NCBI GenBank assembly: GCA_018287875.1
Contig: JAGVVL010000025.1
Span: 186,001-250,000 of the forward strand
DNA length: 64,000 nt
Origin: Nigrospora sphaerica
Taxonomy: Eukaryota; Ascomycota; Sordariomycetes; Amphisphaeriales; Apiosporaceae
Reading direction: 5' to 3'
Shown: positions 10,974-21,720 of the stretch, piece after piece
How positions within the stretch are numbered: the stretch's first letter is position 1
How the letters are laid out: every line of letters begins with the position of its first letter
Position numbers and translations under genes: made by a program
The notes under the pieces: generated by a model
Databases searched by the model: none
What the model was told of the DNA's origin: nothing
Seen by the model: the letters and a program-made list of their open reading frames with translations, nothing else

Positions 10974-12541
10974 CTAAAGCTCCTCATCACCATCGCCATC
11001 TACCATCATGCTCAGAGGTCCCTTCTTCACCATGATACTCATAACCTCATACAACGTATCGGCTGCAGCCATGGTTGTGTGCTCGGCGTTGGTGTCATAA
11101 GCAGGCTATATCTTGATGTCAGTTGCTCGTCGGATAAAGTAGAATTACTCGGTCATGAGTGGCATAAGACTTACCGCCACCTCAACGATATCGGCGCCAA
11201 TCAAGTTCACGTTCTCAAGGCCGCGAATGATAGTCCTCAACTCTCGCGTAGACCAGCCGCCAGTTTCGGGGGTGCCAGTGGCGGGCGCAAAGGCGGGATC
11301 AAGGGTGTCAATGTCGATGGACAGGTAGACAGGGCGCGTGGTGCCGACACGGTCGAGGATGCGCTTAATAATGCCGTCCGTGCCAATCTTGTCGATCTCG
11401 CGCGCCTCGACAATCTCGAAGCCACAGTAGCCGTCGTTGTCGTAGTCGCTGGGCCCGCTGAGCGTCGTGCGAATGCCCGCGTGGATGTTAGTGTCGTTGG
11501 CCAGCAAGCCCTCCTGCGCTGCGTGGTAGAAGTAGGTGCCGTGGTTGATGGAAGCGACCTCTGAAGGGGAACCTCCGAACACCTTGGGCTTCCCTGTACA
11601 GCGGAACGGACAGTGTTAGTGGGGTAACGAAACGCAAAGAGGGGTGAAGGGCACGCTGAGCGGGCTATGGCTTACAGGTGTCCAGGTGGCTGTCAAAGTG
11701 AATGACCGTGACGGGTCCATAAGCCCGGTTAATGGACCGCAGCAGGGGAAGTGTGATGGTGTGGTCGCCGCCGAGTGTAATGACGCGGGGAAGGGTCTTG
11801 CCCTTCTTCGCCGGCCCCGTCTTATCGGCATCGGTGGCGGGACTTCGCGACAGGATGTTGAAGTGACCTTCCTCGATCTGGTGGAGGGCCCAAGAGTTAT
11901 CGTATCTACCATGTCGATATTAGCAGCTCGTCCTCGTACGGGATGCCTTGTCATGAGGACAGCCTTACGAAGTGACCGGAATATCACCACAATCGATGAC
12001 GGTAGCCCAACTGTTAAACGGGTTGGTCTTCAAAGGGACGTTGTATCCACCACTGGAAGAGGTCAGAAAAATACGACGGGACTTGGGTCATTGCGATACT
12101 TACTAAAGATTCAATCGCCTGGACCCCTGACGAATGCCAGACGGTCCAAACCGAGCGCCCGGTCGGTAGGAAGTGCCCGTATCGAATGGAGCACCTGGGG
12201 TTGATCTACTTAGTTCGTCTCTCTGCCATCTATTATCAAGGCTACTTACCGATAAAGGCAATATCATAACTAACATCCTGCTGACCAAGACAAGGGTAAT
12301 ATGGAAGTCTTCCAAAGGTAGAGATACCGGAAAATACCGAGTCGGCCTATTATTGAGCGAAGAATTAGCAGAAAGTCGTAGTGACACGGAATAATGGAAG
12401 CCTTACCTGCGTGCCGCCGTCTCCGGGTAGATTGTTGTACCACAAAGACTTGTGAGGCCCGGAAAGAAGCTTCTGGTTGTGGCTGCCATGGGCTGCAGCA
12501 ACGGAAGCCCAGCCGAGGGCAATGATAACCGAGTTCTTCAT
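10974..12541 (-). CDS. Secreted agmatinase-like ureohydrolase, seven exons
   Basis: Exons on the minus strand are 12541-12407, 12346-12250, 12194-12104, 12052-11969, 11905-11676, 11593-11175 and 11105-10974. All phases agree and give 395 residues. Residues 1-17 form a signal peptide ending ASVAAA. Manganese-site motifs of the arginase/agmatinase fold are present: [17 protein letters not shown] (usually DAHLD) and [13 protein letters not shown]. The family removes urea from agmatine or related guanidino compounds, here giving putrescine if the substrate is agmatine. The signal peptide implies secretion or a vacuolar/wall site. MATE and MFS transporters lie downstream, compatible with use of external guanidino or polyamine nitrogen (inference). 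Confidence 0.9.
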
Positions 12542-13533
12542 GATGTTAGGATCTGGTGGCTCGTGGATGTGTCCTGAGGTCCTGAAGATTTCCTTTTGGG
12601 ACGAAAAGGTCGATAATTATACATCTGCCGGTATCCAACTCAGGATGGCTACCTGCGATGCCGGAGTTACCAACGCATTCAACGAGCAAGGCACGACATC
12701 TTCATCCATGCTTCATGACATGCTTCATGCGTGGAGCAATGAAATCCACCGCTGTGAATATTTGAGTTCATGACCATATCGACATCTGTAGTTCGATGGC
12801 ATGTATGCAGGCGCGTAAATGACCGTATCGGACTTAGTGGCCTGAGCTTAGATACGGCAGCCCTGGCTCCCCCACCTTTAGCCGATTGGCCGTTTGCTGT
12901 GTACGAATAGGGTAGCCTCTCAATGGACCCACACCCCCACATATCAACTCCCTTGACGACTCCAGGTTCCACCGGAAGTCGTTATCGCGGCTAAGTAGCC
13001 CTAATGAGTAAGGCGGCATGCATTGCTAGGTGGCCCAACATCCTTGGACGTCCCCATACCCCGCAATGAATGACGAGGTATCGTTGGACGATAAGGCGGA
13101 TAGGATGCGTATCAAGATGTACTTGTTGCTTGCGGAGAGCGCCTAAACTTCCACATTGGGTCTAGGTATCTGATCCTGATGGCTCCGTGGCGCTCAGAGG
13201 CGTCATTGAAAGTACACAGTTGCATGGGGTAACTACCAGTCCCATGGATTCAATGGGGTAGACTCATGTTTTGAGATGTACCCTAGTGAAGGTAGATGTG
13301 AGGGCCGGCTGCATGATGGGTTTAGAATGACTGTGTGGTATTTGTCAATGAGGGGCAGGAGCTAGGTGGTAGAACTAAGCTTGTCCATACCTGCGTGTCA
13401 TGTCCGGTCTCGCTGCGGCACAGAGTCGCAGAAGCAAGACTAACACCTTACATCGAGAAAAGCTCTGCTTACTTTTACAGTCGACGACTTCGGGTCGCAT
13501 TATGGATGTCTTCGAAGCCAGACAACGTGCCCA
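12542..13533. other. Intergenic between divergent agmatinase-like and MATE genes
   Basis: Almost 1 kb without a credible frame. It presumably contains both promoters. No clear repeats or RNA genes were seen. Confidence 0.45.
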
Positions 13534-15141
13534 ATGTTGCTGCGAGATATCGCAAACCCATTGTCCATAATGAGCAACTCAGCGGCCATGCTCTGGCACC
13601 CCAATCCTGAGCGCGATGCCGACGAGACTTCCCCGTTGCTGGCCGAATCACAACACCGACCGATCGAAGACTCCAAGCGATCTGAATATGCAAACTGGCT
13701 CGGAGAAATGTGGTTCCTCACCAAGGCCGCCGTCCCCATTATACTGGCCTACATGCTACAGAACAGTTTGCAAACAGTATCAGTTCTAGTAGTCGGCCGG
13801 CTATCACCAGAGGCTCTCTCGGTCGCCGCCTTCTCTTACATGTTCGCCATGGCGACAGCGTGGCTCATCGCCCTTGGGGGCACGAGCGCCCTCGACACGC
13901 TCGCGTCGTCGAGCTTCACCCGCAGCAGTGACAAGACCAGCCTGGGCGTACTTCTACAGCGTGGAATCCTCGTTCTCACGGGCTTCTATGCCGTCGTAGT
14001 CGTCATCTGGTGCTTCGCCGAGCCATTGTTCCGCGCCCTGGGCCAGCCGGAAGTCATCTGCGTTAACAGCGCGCGCTTCCTTCAGTTGCTGATCCCGGGT
14101 GGCTTGGGCTATATCTGGTTTGAGTGCATGAAGAAGTATCTCCAAGGTATGGGGGAGGAAACGTTCGCAAACTTCCGTGGTAACGGACAAATAGCTAACT
14201 CTTGCTATTTCATCACAGCTCAAGCTATCTACCACCCGGGAACGTACGCGCTCCTGATAACCTCGCCCTTGAACGTTTTCCTCAACTGGCTCCTCATCTA
14301 CAAGCTAGGAATGGGCTTGGATGGCGCCCCTATCGCGACCGGCATCTCATACTGGCTTTCCTTCTTATATCTGGTGGGCTACACTGCCTTCGTGCAAGGT
14401 AGCCAGTGCTGGGGAGGCATATCTCTACGGCGCGCTGCGTCCAACATGGCGCCTTTTACGCGGCTCGCGTTCCTGGGCGTCGTGCACGTCGGCACCGAGT
14501 GGTGGGCGTTCGAGATCGTGGCGCTGGCGGCTGGCCGGCTGGGTACGCTACCGCTGGCGGCACAATCGGTCGTTATGACGGCAGACCAGATCATCAACAC
14601 GATCCCTTTTGGGCTCGGCGTTGCCGAGTCGGCGCGCCTCGGCAACCTTCTCGGCGCCGAGGACGCCCGCGCCGCACGTCGCTCGGCCCACGCCGCAGCC
14701 ATTCTTTCCGTGCTCTTCGGCACCGTCATCCTGACCATCCTCATGGCGGCGCGCGAGAACGTCGGCGCCCTCTTCAACGATGATGACCGCGTCGTCCGCC
14801 TCGTCGCCGACATCATCCCCTACGTCGCCCTCTTCCAGATTGCTGACGGACTCAACGGCAGTTGCGGGGGGGCGCTCCGTGGGATGGGCCGTCAGTGGGT
14901 CGGCGCCCTCGTCAACTGCCTAAGTTACTACGCTGGTGCCCTCCCCGGCGGCATTTATCTCGCATTCAAAGGTGGCTGGGGCCTTGCCGGTCTCTGGATG
15001 GGTCAGCTGGTTGCGCTTAGTCTTGTGGGAATGCTGGAGTGGATCATCGTTGGTCTCAGCAACTGGGAAGGCGAGGTTGAGAGGGCGGTTGACCGCCTTG
15101 ACCATGATGACGCGGTTGAAACGCCCGAGGATGACGGTTAG
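13534..15141 (+). CDS. MATE-family multidrug/toxin extrusion transporter
   Basis: The unspliced frame encodes 535 residues. A 72-nt stretch (14147-14218) has a donor GTATGG, a GCTAAC branch and a CACAG acceptor. Removing it gives 511 residues and restores the usual junction YLQAQAIYHPGTY. The start may be 13534 or the in-frame ATG at 13570. Two MatE repeats are visible: the first with PIILAYMLQNSLQTVSVLVV, the second with VHVGTEWWAFEIVALAAGRL, giving about 12 membrane segments. The C-terminus is acidic and cytosolic. MATE proteins export cationic or organic compounds using a proton or sodium gradient at plasma or vacuolar membranes. The neighbouring ureohydrolase and MFS genes suggest a small transport block, with unknown substrate. 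Confidence 0.93.
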   Translation: MLLRDIANPLSIMSNSAAMLWHPNPERDADETSPLLAESQHRPIEDSKRSEYANWLGEMWFLTKAAVPIILAYMLQNSLQTVSVLVVGRLSPEALSVAAFSYMFAMATAWLIALGGTSALDTLASSSFTRSSDKTSLGVLLQRGILVLTGFYAVVVVIWCFAEPLFRALGQPEVICVNSARFLQLLIPGGLGYIWFECMKKYLQGMGEETFANFRGNGQIANSCYFITAQAIYHPGTYALLITSPLNVFLNWLLIYKLGMGLDGAPIATGISYWLSFLYLVGYTAFVQGSQCWGGISLRRAASNMAPFTRLAFLGVVHVGTEWWAFEIVALAAGRLGTLPLAAQSVVMTADQIINTIPFGLGVAESARLGNLLGAEDARAARRSAHAAAILSVLFGTVILTILMAARENVGALFNDDDRVVRLVADIIPYVALFQIADGLNGSCGGALRGMGRQWVGALVNCLSYYAGALPGGIYLAFKGGWGLAGLWMGQLVALSLVGMLEWIIVGLSNWEGEVERAVDRLDHDDAVETPEDDG

Positions 15142-16299
15142 ACAGCCTTGTACTAGGTTTCCCCTCAGGTATCGTGAACTCTCCGGTCTTGTGGTCAAGT
15201 AAACGGCATCACATGAAGGGGAAGGTGATTATTGCGAGGGGGGGGAGGGGGCGCTTACGAGGAAGACGGAACAGGAGCATGGAGGAAACTTGAACACATA
15301 TTCCAGACCCTGCGGAGTCTCTCTTAACAGTATATAACATTATCACATGTCCCGCACCTATTTTCCCGAGGGCCAATTTTATCAGCGATTCACCAAATAC
15401 TGTTCTGAACCCTTCATTTATTAACACATGCGATGGATGCGTACCACTCACAATACAGTCAAAAGGCTTCCAATGGATACGAACGCCATTCTTACGCGCT
15501 TCTCACTAGAGCTAAACGGGCCGTTTTAATTGTTATGGTCGGACTGCATTCTCACATTTATTCCTCGGCGTTATTTCTGGATGCGATGCCTGTCAACCGA
15601 TGCATAGTACTTTGCATCGGCAGTTAGCATCTATCGTAAACATCCTCTCCAGTCATCAGGCCGCATTGCTCAAAGCTGGTAGTTTAGCGCCACTTAAAGA
15701 AACTGCAGCCAACCGTGTCTCGTCTTAGGACGTAACTTTCCGAGTGGCTTACTAGGGTCGGTCTCCTGCATGAGAACCAATCGCAGTGGATGATTCTATG
15801 GTAGATAATTACGGTTGCAGCACGGTGGCTTGGGCGTCATGTCGTCAGTCATGATAAGAGCGAGAGATAATGGTGCGTAGATTTCCATTCTGGGAAGAGA
15901 ACCCCTGCAAGCGGCTTGATCTTGACGAGCGGGGGAATTTGGGGGCCACAGTTGTTTATCAGATGCTCCAATTCAATAATGCTATTCGTCGGAGCAACTG
16001 ATAAGACAGATTAGCCTCAATTGGCCGGCACTGATGCGAGGAGATATCGACGGTTACATCGCTTCTACTTCTACTGATAGGCAGGACGAAACATTCATTG
16101 CCTTTGCCTCTTCGGGACGATTCTGGTCGCAATAGTCTAGACGATACATGCAACTAAAGGTCTGACAAAGATATAAAATGGCGGCAGGTCACCCGTCAGG
16201 GATCCGCGCCGCTTTGATCTCACCCGCTCTGATATATCGTGGTGACCATTATAGAGCCGGTCAAGTTTCAGCGTTGCCATACCTATCAAATTCGGAATA
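15142..16299. other. Intergenic between two same-strand transporter genes
   Basis: No coding frame of quality is present. A G-rich run lies near 15238-15251. The final few hundred bases should contain the MFS promoter. Confidence 0.45.
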
Positions 16300-18118
16300 A
16301 TGGCTGACGCGAAGAAAGAGAAAGACCCGAATACAGCAGATAACAAGGAGCCCGTACAACATGCTCTCGAAGAAGCGGTCCCTGCCGAGGTCTTGTTCGT
16401 TGGGGACGATGGAGTTAAACTGTTTCCTCAACCTATCGCGGGTGACCTGCTTGACCCCCTAAGCTGGTCATTTGCGCAAAAACACGTCATTCTGGCTATC
16501 ATGATGGCCTTGTATGTTTCCTCTTTTCTCTTACCATACGCGTCGAGCTATCAGCTACTAGCCCCTTCTATCCAGCCCACCAACCAGGTACTTGGTGCTC
16601 ACTCATGCTATAGGTATTTCATGTTCACGTACATCACGACAACGACAGTTCCATCGTTCCCGGACCTGCAAGACGCCTACCAAGCGAGCCTCGAACAGGT
16701 CAACTGGACTGTTGCCATCCCTGCTTTGGGCCTATCGTTAGGCCCGCTTCTCTGGGCATCGCCGGCTGACATCATAGGCCGCCGCGCCATTCTGATCCTT
16801 GGCACCGTGATAGCCCTTGCTTCGACTGTCGGTGCCGCCCTCGCTCCCACCTACAGTGGCTACATGGCTGCACGCTTCTTTCAGGGATTGGGCGTGAGCC
16901 CTGCAGCCAATGTTGGCCTTGCCGTCATCAACGACATCTTCTTCGAACACGAACGCGGCCTTAAAATTGGTTTGTGGGTCCTCGCCATCGATCTGGGCCT
17001 GCTCTTAGGGCCTCTCATCGGAGGTTTTGTCAACCTTGCAGGATACGTGTGGCTCCAGTGGCTCTCAGCCATCATGTTTGCCGTTATTCTCGTCGCTGAG
17101 CTGGCGTTCCTGCCCGAGACCTTGTATCCTCGTGATCTCATGTCCTCCGTCTCTTACACGTCCTCGGTATATGGCGGCGCGCAGATGCCAGAAACCGAAA
17201 AGCAACACGGAAGCACTGGTCCAGATCACGCGTCTGTGTCCGTCAGGCGGACCAGAGAGCTGTCATTCCTCAACGTCGCACCGGTTCCCGGTGTCCAACA
17301 TCCGAAGCTCTACGACACCTTAACGCGGTTCTTTATGACATTCAAGTACCTCGTGGTGCCTATATCGGTCATGACGTACTCCTTCGGTTGGTATTGGTGG
17401 ATTTTAAGCGTTGTTACTTTGGTGCCAATAGCCTATGCCGACTACAGCCCGCAGATCCAAGGGTAAGTTATCCAAACACCTTGAAGGAGACCCCGTATGT
17501 GCTGACCTGGCTGAAAGTCTGCTTTTCATTGGTCTCATTATTGGTACACTTTTCGCGGAGGTTTTCTGCTCCGGCCGTTTGAGCGACTGGCTCGTCGTTA
17601 AGCTGGCCAAACGGAACGGAGGGATCAAGACGCCCGAGATGCGCTTGTGGCTCGTCTACCCTGCAGCCCTTCTGACAGTCGTTGGTTTGGTGATCTGGGG
17701 TATCAGTATTGACAAAGGCTACCATTGGATGGTGGGTCAGGTCGCTTTCGCACTCGGTAAGTCGGTCGACTTCCTGGTAGACCCACGTCGTTTGGCAGGG
17801 AATAAGACGATTCTCAGACTGACAACTTCCAATTTAGTCGGTGCCGGTATACAGATGGGTAATACTTCCATATGTGCATATGTCGTTGACGCGTACCCGA
17901 CGCAAAGCATGGCTGTCATGACCTTCTACGCCGTTATGCTGAACATATCTGCGTTCATCGACCCTTTCTTCATCGTTCCGTGGGTGGAAGCGGTCGGGTT
18001 CACTTGGACGTTCGCTGGTCACGCACTCATTACACTGTTCTTTTGCGTCCCATCTATAGCTTTGGTACACTCGTTTGGTGGCCGTGTACGAGAAAAAACG
18101 GGAAATATGTTATGGTAA
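16300..18118 (+). CDS. MFS transporter, DHA1/HOL1-like, four exons
   Basis: Exons are 16300-16511, 16614-17462, 17518-17756 and 17838-18118 (526 residues). Introns 1 (102 nt) and 3 (81 nt) are multiples of three and have no stop, so an unspliced reading looks falsely continuous. Splicing restores ALYFMFTYITTTTVPSF and AFALVGAGIQMGN. Motif A of the major facilitator family is ADIIGRRAIL, and twelve membrane segments are expected with a polar loop around residues 260-310. The signature ARFFQGLGVSPAANVGLAVI and the tail VHSFGGRVREKTGNMLW resemble the HOL1/SVOP-like group, some members of which carry polyamines or cations. Substrate here is inferred, not shown. A secreted agmatinase-like gene two loci upstream makes polyamine transport worth testing. 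Confidence 0.88.
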
Positions 18119-18252
18119 AACTTGAGATAGCCTTTGAAGAATATTGACAATGGTAAAATCAAAGTAATCCAAATATTTGGAAGGGTGCAACTGCTGGTTC
18201 AAATGTTGTTTGAACATTTCTTAATTAGACGTTGCGCTATTTTCGGCAAGTA

Positions 18253-18284
18253 AGCTCACCCCCCCACCAAAGAGCCAACCCCCC
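18253..18284. repeat. Left terminal inverted repeat of the transposon
   Basis: It begins AGCTCACCCCCCC directly after TA and pairs with 20154-20185, with two mismatches, both transitions. Confidence 0.93.
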
Positions 18285-18382
18285 AAACGGCCAGAGGTCA
18301 AGATGGCCTCACGCGATGGCAACACTACGGATCAATTGAAATATCTCAACAACCACAATAGCTACGCACAAGCAGACTGATC

Positions 18383-20026
18383 TCAAGAGACTATGATGCA
18401 GTCTTCTACCTCAGAATCGACTTCTTCGTCCGATCCGTCTGTGCGGACAGCTTCAGATTTCGCAGTGACCGTACCCCCTGCATCTTCAGGGGTCGACATC
18501 TCCTCCTTGACTTTGCGCACCTCCAGTATCGTCACGAAACGGTCCTGAGCGGTTGGCTGAACCTTGCGTCGTTTCTGGGGCTTCTGGTGATCCAGCGCTG
18601 CAGCCAATTGGTCTCGTTCGTGCTTCAGACTGGAGATCTCAGCGGTCGCTTGGTCCAAGGCCTTGCCAGCCTTCCGAAACACCTGGCGTAGCGTTGTGTT
18701 GTTATAGACTGGATCAACACCACCAAGGTCCCGGTGGATTACGCTGATCTGACGTGACGTCCTCGGTGTCTTAACCTCTAGAGCAGACATCTGCGATAGC
18801 AGAGGGTCCTCCCTTGGCTGCGGAACACGCCAATTTAACCCCTCTGGCCTATCGTGGTCATGCTGCCTCGCTAGTCGGCTGCTAAGCGGCTTGCTGGGGT
18901 CCCTTGGATAGATGCCGGTCGCTCTCCAGCCTGTGGCAATATGCTCTGGTGTTAGAGCCTCCTTGCGAGCCTTGTTCCAGACCTCCAGAAACTCTGGCTT
19001 CTTTGGAGTCAGTGTTAAGCTGGTGAGGCAGGCGTCACGTAGGTATTTCCGATAGGCTCGCCTTAATACTGAGAAAGGGCCGAGATCTAACGGCTGTAGC
19101 ACTTAAGAAGTATAAGCTGGTAAAAAGCTAAGCCAGACGCGTGCCTCGAAACAGGTCATCATGAAGTCCTCAGCGCAGTGGCTTGCATGGCCGTCGAGGA
19201 TAAGGTGCCGCCACTGTTTAGGGTCTTCTGGAGCCGTCAGAGGCACGAATATCTGCTTTAGCCAGCGCAGCGCAATTGAATTGCTAGTCCAGCCAGCCTG
19301 TGAGGCTTTAAAAGACCAGCTTTCGAGGTCCTGCTCGTCGACTTAAGAGTTGAACCACTGCTGTTGAACTGCCTTGCCCTTAAAAATCACTAGCGGAGGT
19401 AGCGCGCGGCCAGCGGCAGAGATTGCTTCCAGAGAGGTCGTCTACTCGCCACGAAGCGTATCTATAGCGAAGATCTGGCTCATAGCGGCAGGTCCGATAA
19501 CGAAGGGGCAGTCTCCAAGGCCAATCTGAGCACCTATCTCATCGAAGTTCCAGGTGTGCTCTAGTGAGATGCTGGCGAGGTCTTCGTGGGCCAGCCTTTC
19601 GAAGAACTCCTCAATATTAGCGCGAGAGGCGCCATTGAGGCGCTGGAAATCCATGCCAGTGGAAACCAGTGTCTTCACCTGCGGCCAGCGCTTGAAGAAC
19701 CGGTGATGCCAGCGTTTTCCAAGGCGGCGGTGGCTTCCGGAGATGTTGAGGGTGGACTGGGCGAATTGACGAAAGCGGCCGTGTGTTGGAGCCCAGCTAA
19801 GGCGGCCTTGAAGTAACACCCACGCCATAAGCTGGCGCTCTTGCTCCTCAGGGAGGGCTTGGTGATGCTCCTGGGCATGCCTTTTCAGAGGCTTGCAATT
19901 GAATCTGGCAGTCAACCAGTGCCTGGTGACGTTGTATTGCTTGGCGACTGAGCGGATTGATTGACCTTGGGTCACTTGGAGGAGAGCGGCAGCCAGCTGC
20001 ACTTCATCCATCGATATAGGTATCAA
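18383..20026 (-). pseudogene. pogo/Fot1-type DDE transposase with three nonsense codons
   Basis: One uninterrupted frame apart from three stops (19442-19444, 19343-19345, 19103-19105), about 547 codons. The N-terminus has a psq/CENP-B-like helix-turn-helix (QSIRSVAKQYNVTRHWL), then a second DNA-binding module (WVLLQGRLSWAP to RWHHRFFKRWPQVK). The DDE catalytic residues are the Asp of WNFDEIG, the Asp of LILDGHASH and the Asp of LQPLDLGPF. The C-terminal tail is coiled-coil-like and acidic. Each stop (TAG, TAA, TAA) can arise from one C:G-to-T:A transition (TGG or CAG to TAG; CAA to TAA), as expected from light RIP. The RIP-like relic at 37726-40868 shares the C-terminal ending. Confidence 0.92.
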
Positions 20027-20153
20027 ACGAAAGAGCGGAAAACGGTGATTCTCGAGATGTCAGTTTCTTGTCTGTAAAATGTCTGATTGTTTAAATATTT
20101 GGTGTTGAAGGTCTGTGATTGCCTCATCTGTTGTCCGAAACCAGTGGCTGTTT

Positions 20154-20185
20154 GGGGGGTTGGCTCTTTGGTAGGGGGGCGAGCT
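20154..20185. repeat. Right terminal inverted repeat of the transposon
   Basis: Its reverse complement begins AGCTCGCCCCCC and matches the left end at 30 of 32 bases. TA follows at 20186-20187. Confidence 0.93.
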
Positions 20186-20187
20186 TA

Positions 20188-20728
20188 CATCCCTACTTGT
20201 GACGGTGGCGGTGCTCACCTAAGCCCGATACTCCACTATGCGGGAATGGCTTAATATGTTTTCTCTATTCGCAATTTCATCTCCCCCGCTCTGACTCCCG
20301 CTCTTCAAGCCCCTAAGAGTTTGCATCAAAGCCAAATCTGACAAGGGCTCCGTCAATAAAACCCTATCCAAGTGCAGCAGGTATCGAGACTTAGAAGCCG
20401 TAGCGCCGCACCTCCTATTTGCCTTCAGGTAGCTCAAGTCCCACCATCATGCCATTTTTCTCGTGCGAATGTTACTATCTGCAGGCGGCTACCAGTAAAT
20501 ACAGCCCTTCGTAACCCGGTTATCCTTGTCGAGTTTAAAGATTAGGCGAGCTGCTTATGTCCTCCCCTCGTTATGAGATGCAGGGGCGCAATCTAACAGG
20601 AGATAAAGGCAGGTGCTGTGAATCACGGTGCTAAAGACACGAAATTTCTCGCCGGTTGCAAACGGCTGCCGAAGGGTTTTGTTCCTGCGTTGGCTCTCGC
20701 AGCTCTCCATGGCCTGAACCAGTTTAAA
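20188..20728. other. Gene-free flank of the transposon
   Basis: No conserved frame was recognised between the element and the cysteine-cluster relic. The only frames are short and lack motifs. Confidence 0.4.
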
Positions 20729-21310
20729 GACTAAAACGATTTGGGACGTTTCCGCTTCGCGCGCACGCTGAGCAGAGGTAAAAATAGCATTGCTGGCAGT
20801 TGTAGGAAGCTTCGGAGTCGCATAGTTCGCAGATGGCTTACGGCTGTCGCAGCGCTGGGCTGAGGTATGGACGGTGCGGTCGGCGCTGTCGCATCGGCTT
20901 CAACCTCGGCTTCGAACATAGCCCTTTATGTGCTGGTAGAAGTCTCCACACGAAACACGACCATGGAGTCAGTTTACCGGGCAGGCGGGCTCTTGGGCAT
21001 CAAACAGAACAACTCAGCGATGGCGTCCTTGTGCTCAAGGAACCGACTTGGATCAAAGTTCTCCTGGGGGGCCATGCTAGGAGCCAGTCTTTTCTGCCAG
21101 CTCGTCGCCTTGTTCCATCCTCTCGATGATCTCGTCCAGTACTATTGTTAGGCACTCCATTTCCTCTTTAAAGATGTTCTCGCGATGAACGCCGAGGCTG
21201 GTCTCGACCGAAACCCATTCTGCTCGGAGCTCCGTGCCAAGGTTCCTAACTACCTTATGGGCAGCAGCACGGGTGCCGTGATCACTCTTCGCCAGTGAAA
21301 CAATGAACCA
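20729..21310 (-). pseudogene. Decayed gene with helical region and B-box-like cysteine cluster
   Basis: Read on the minus strand, 21305-21082 gives a helical, protein-like frame containing SDHGTRAAAHKVVRNLG and IVLDEIIERMEQGDELA, ended by a stop. A shifted frame continues with NFDPSRFLEHKDAIAELF. Further on (about 20836-20735) a third frame gives CELCDSEASYNCQQC followed by YLCSACARSGN, that is C-x2-C-x7-C-x2-C-x4-C-x2-C. The spacing is like the first half of a B-box or similar zinc finger. Some fungal NACHT/STAND-type proteins combine helical N-domains with such clusters, but the family cannot be fixed. Several frame changes and stops indicate a pseudogene, or unrecognised introns. Confidence 0.4.
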
Positions 21311-21389
21311 CCCTCCTGAGCTTTGTCACTTTTTCCTGCGTTATACCTTCAGTGGAACGACTGAGACATGCACAAACAACAGAGTTGAG

Positions 21390-21690
21390 GTGGGTGCTTT
21401 AATTCGCTCACCAAACGCAGCCATTGTCAGTGAAATCCTCGGCCCGGATCATGTCAGCGAGCCCTCTCCGTTTACGCCAGACCAGCGGAAATTCGCGCGA
21501 TTTCTGCAATTTGAAAATTTGATTGGTCAGCGTTCTCCTAGCTATCGTCGCTGCTATTAACGAATCTTGTCAGGCGGCCATTCTTCTCAAGACGCAAATA
21601 GTCGCTTCGGCCATTGCTAGTCAGATCAGCAAACCCTACCGGCACTACCATACAGAACACGTCAGCTTCGGTCGCAGGAGTGAACTAGTC
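21390..21690 (-). pseudogene. Relic of an FG-GAP/VCBS-repeat protein
   Basis: Minus-strand frames here read FADLTSNGRSDYLRLEKNG and, in a shifted frame, RGLADMIRAEDFTDNGCVW. Both look like the calcium-binding blade units of FG-GAP/VCBS propeller proteins (DxNGxGRADYL..., ADMIW...). Such repeats occur in large secreted fungal glycosidases and esterases. The units are in order but in different frames with stops, so this is a fragment of a dead gene. Confidence 0.45.
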
Positions 21691-21720
21691 GGCCGTAATT
21701 ACAGTTGAATAAGCTACGGC

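Larger units (their letters stand above)
18253..20185 (-). mobile_element. Full-length pogo/Fot1-like DNA transposon
   Basis: The 1933-bp element is bounded by 32-bp terminal inverted repeats (18253-18284 and 20154-20185) matching at 30 of 32 positions. It is flanked by the TA target duplication (18251-18252 and 20186-20187) typical of Tc1/mariner-pogo elements. It carries one transposase frame on the minus strand. The ends are intact while the transposase has three nonsense codons, so the copy is young but dead unless helped in trans. Confidence 0.93.
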
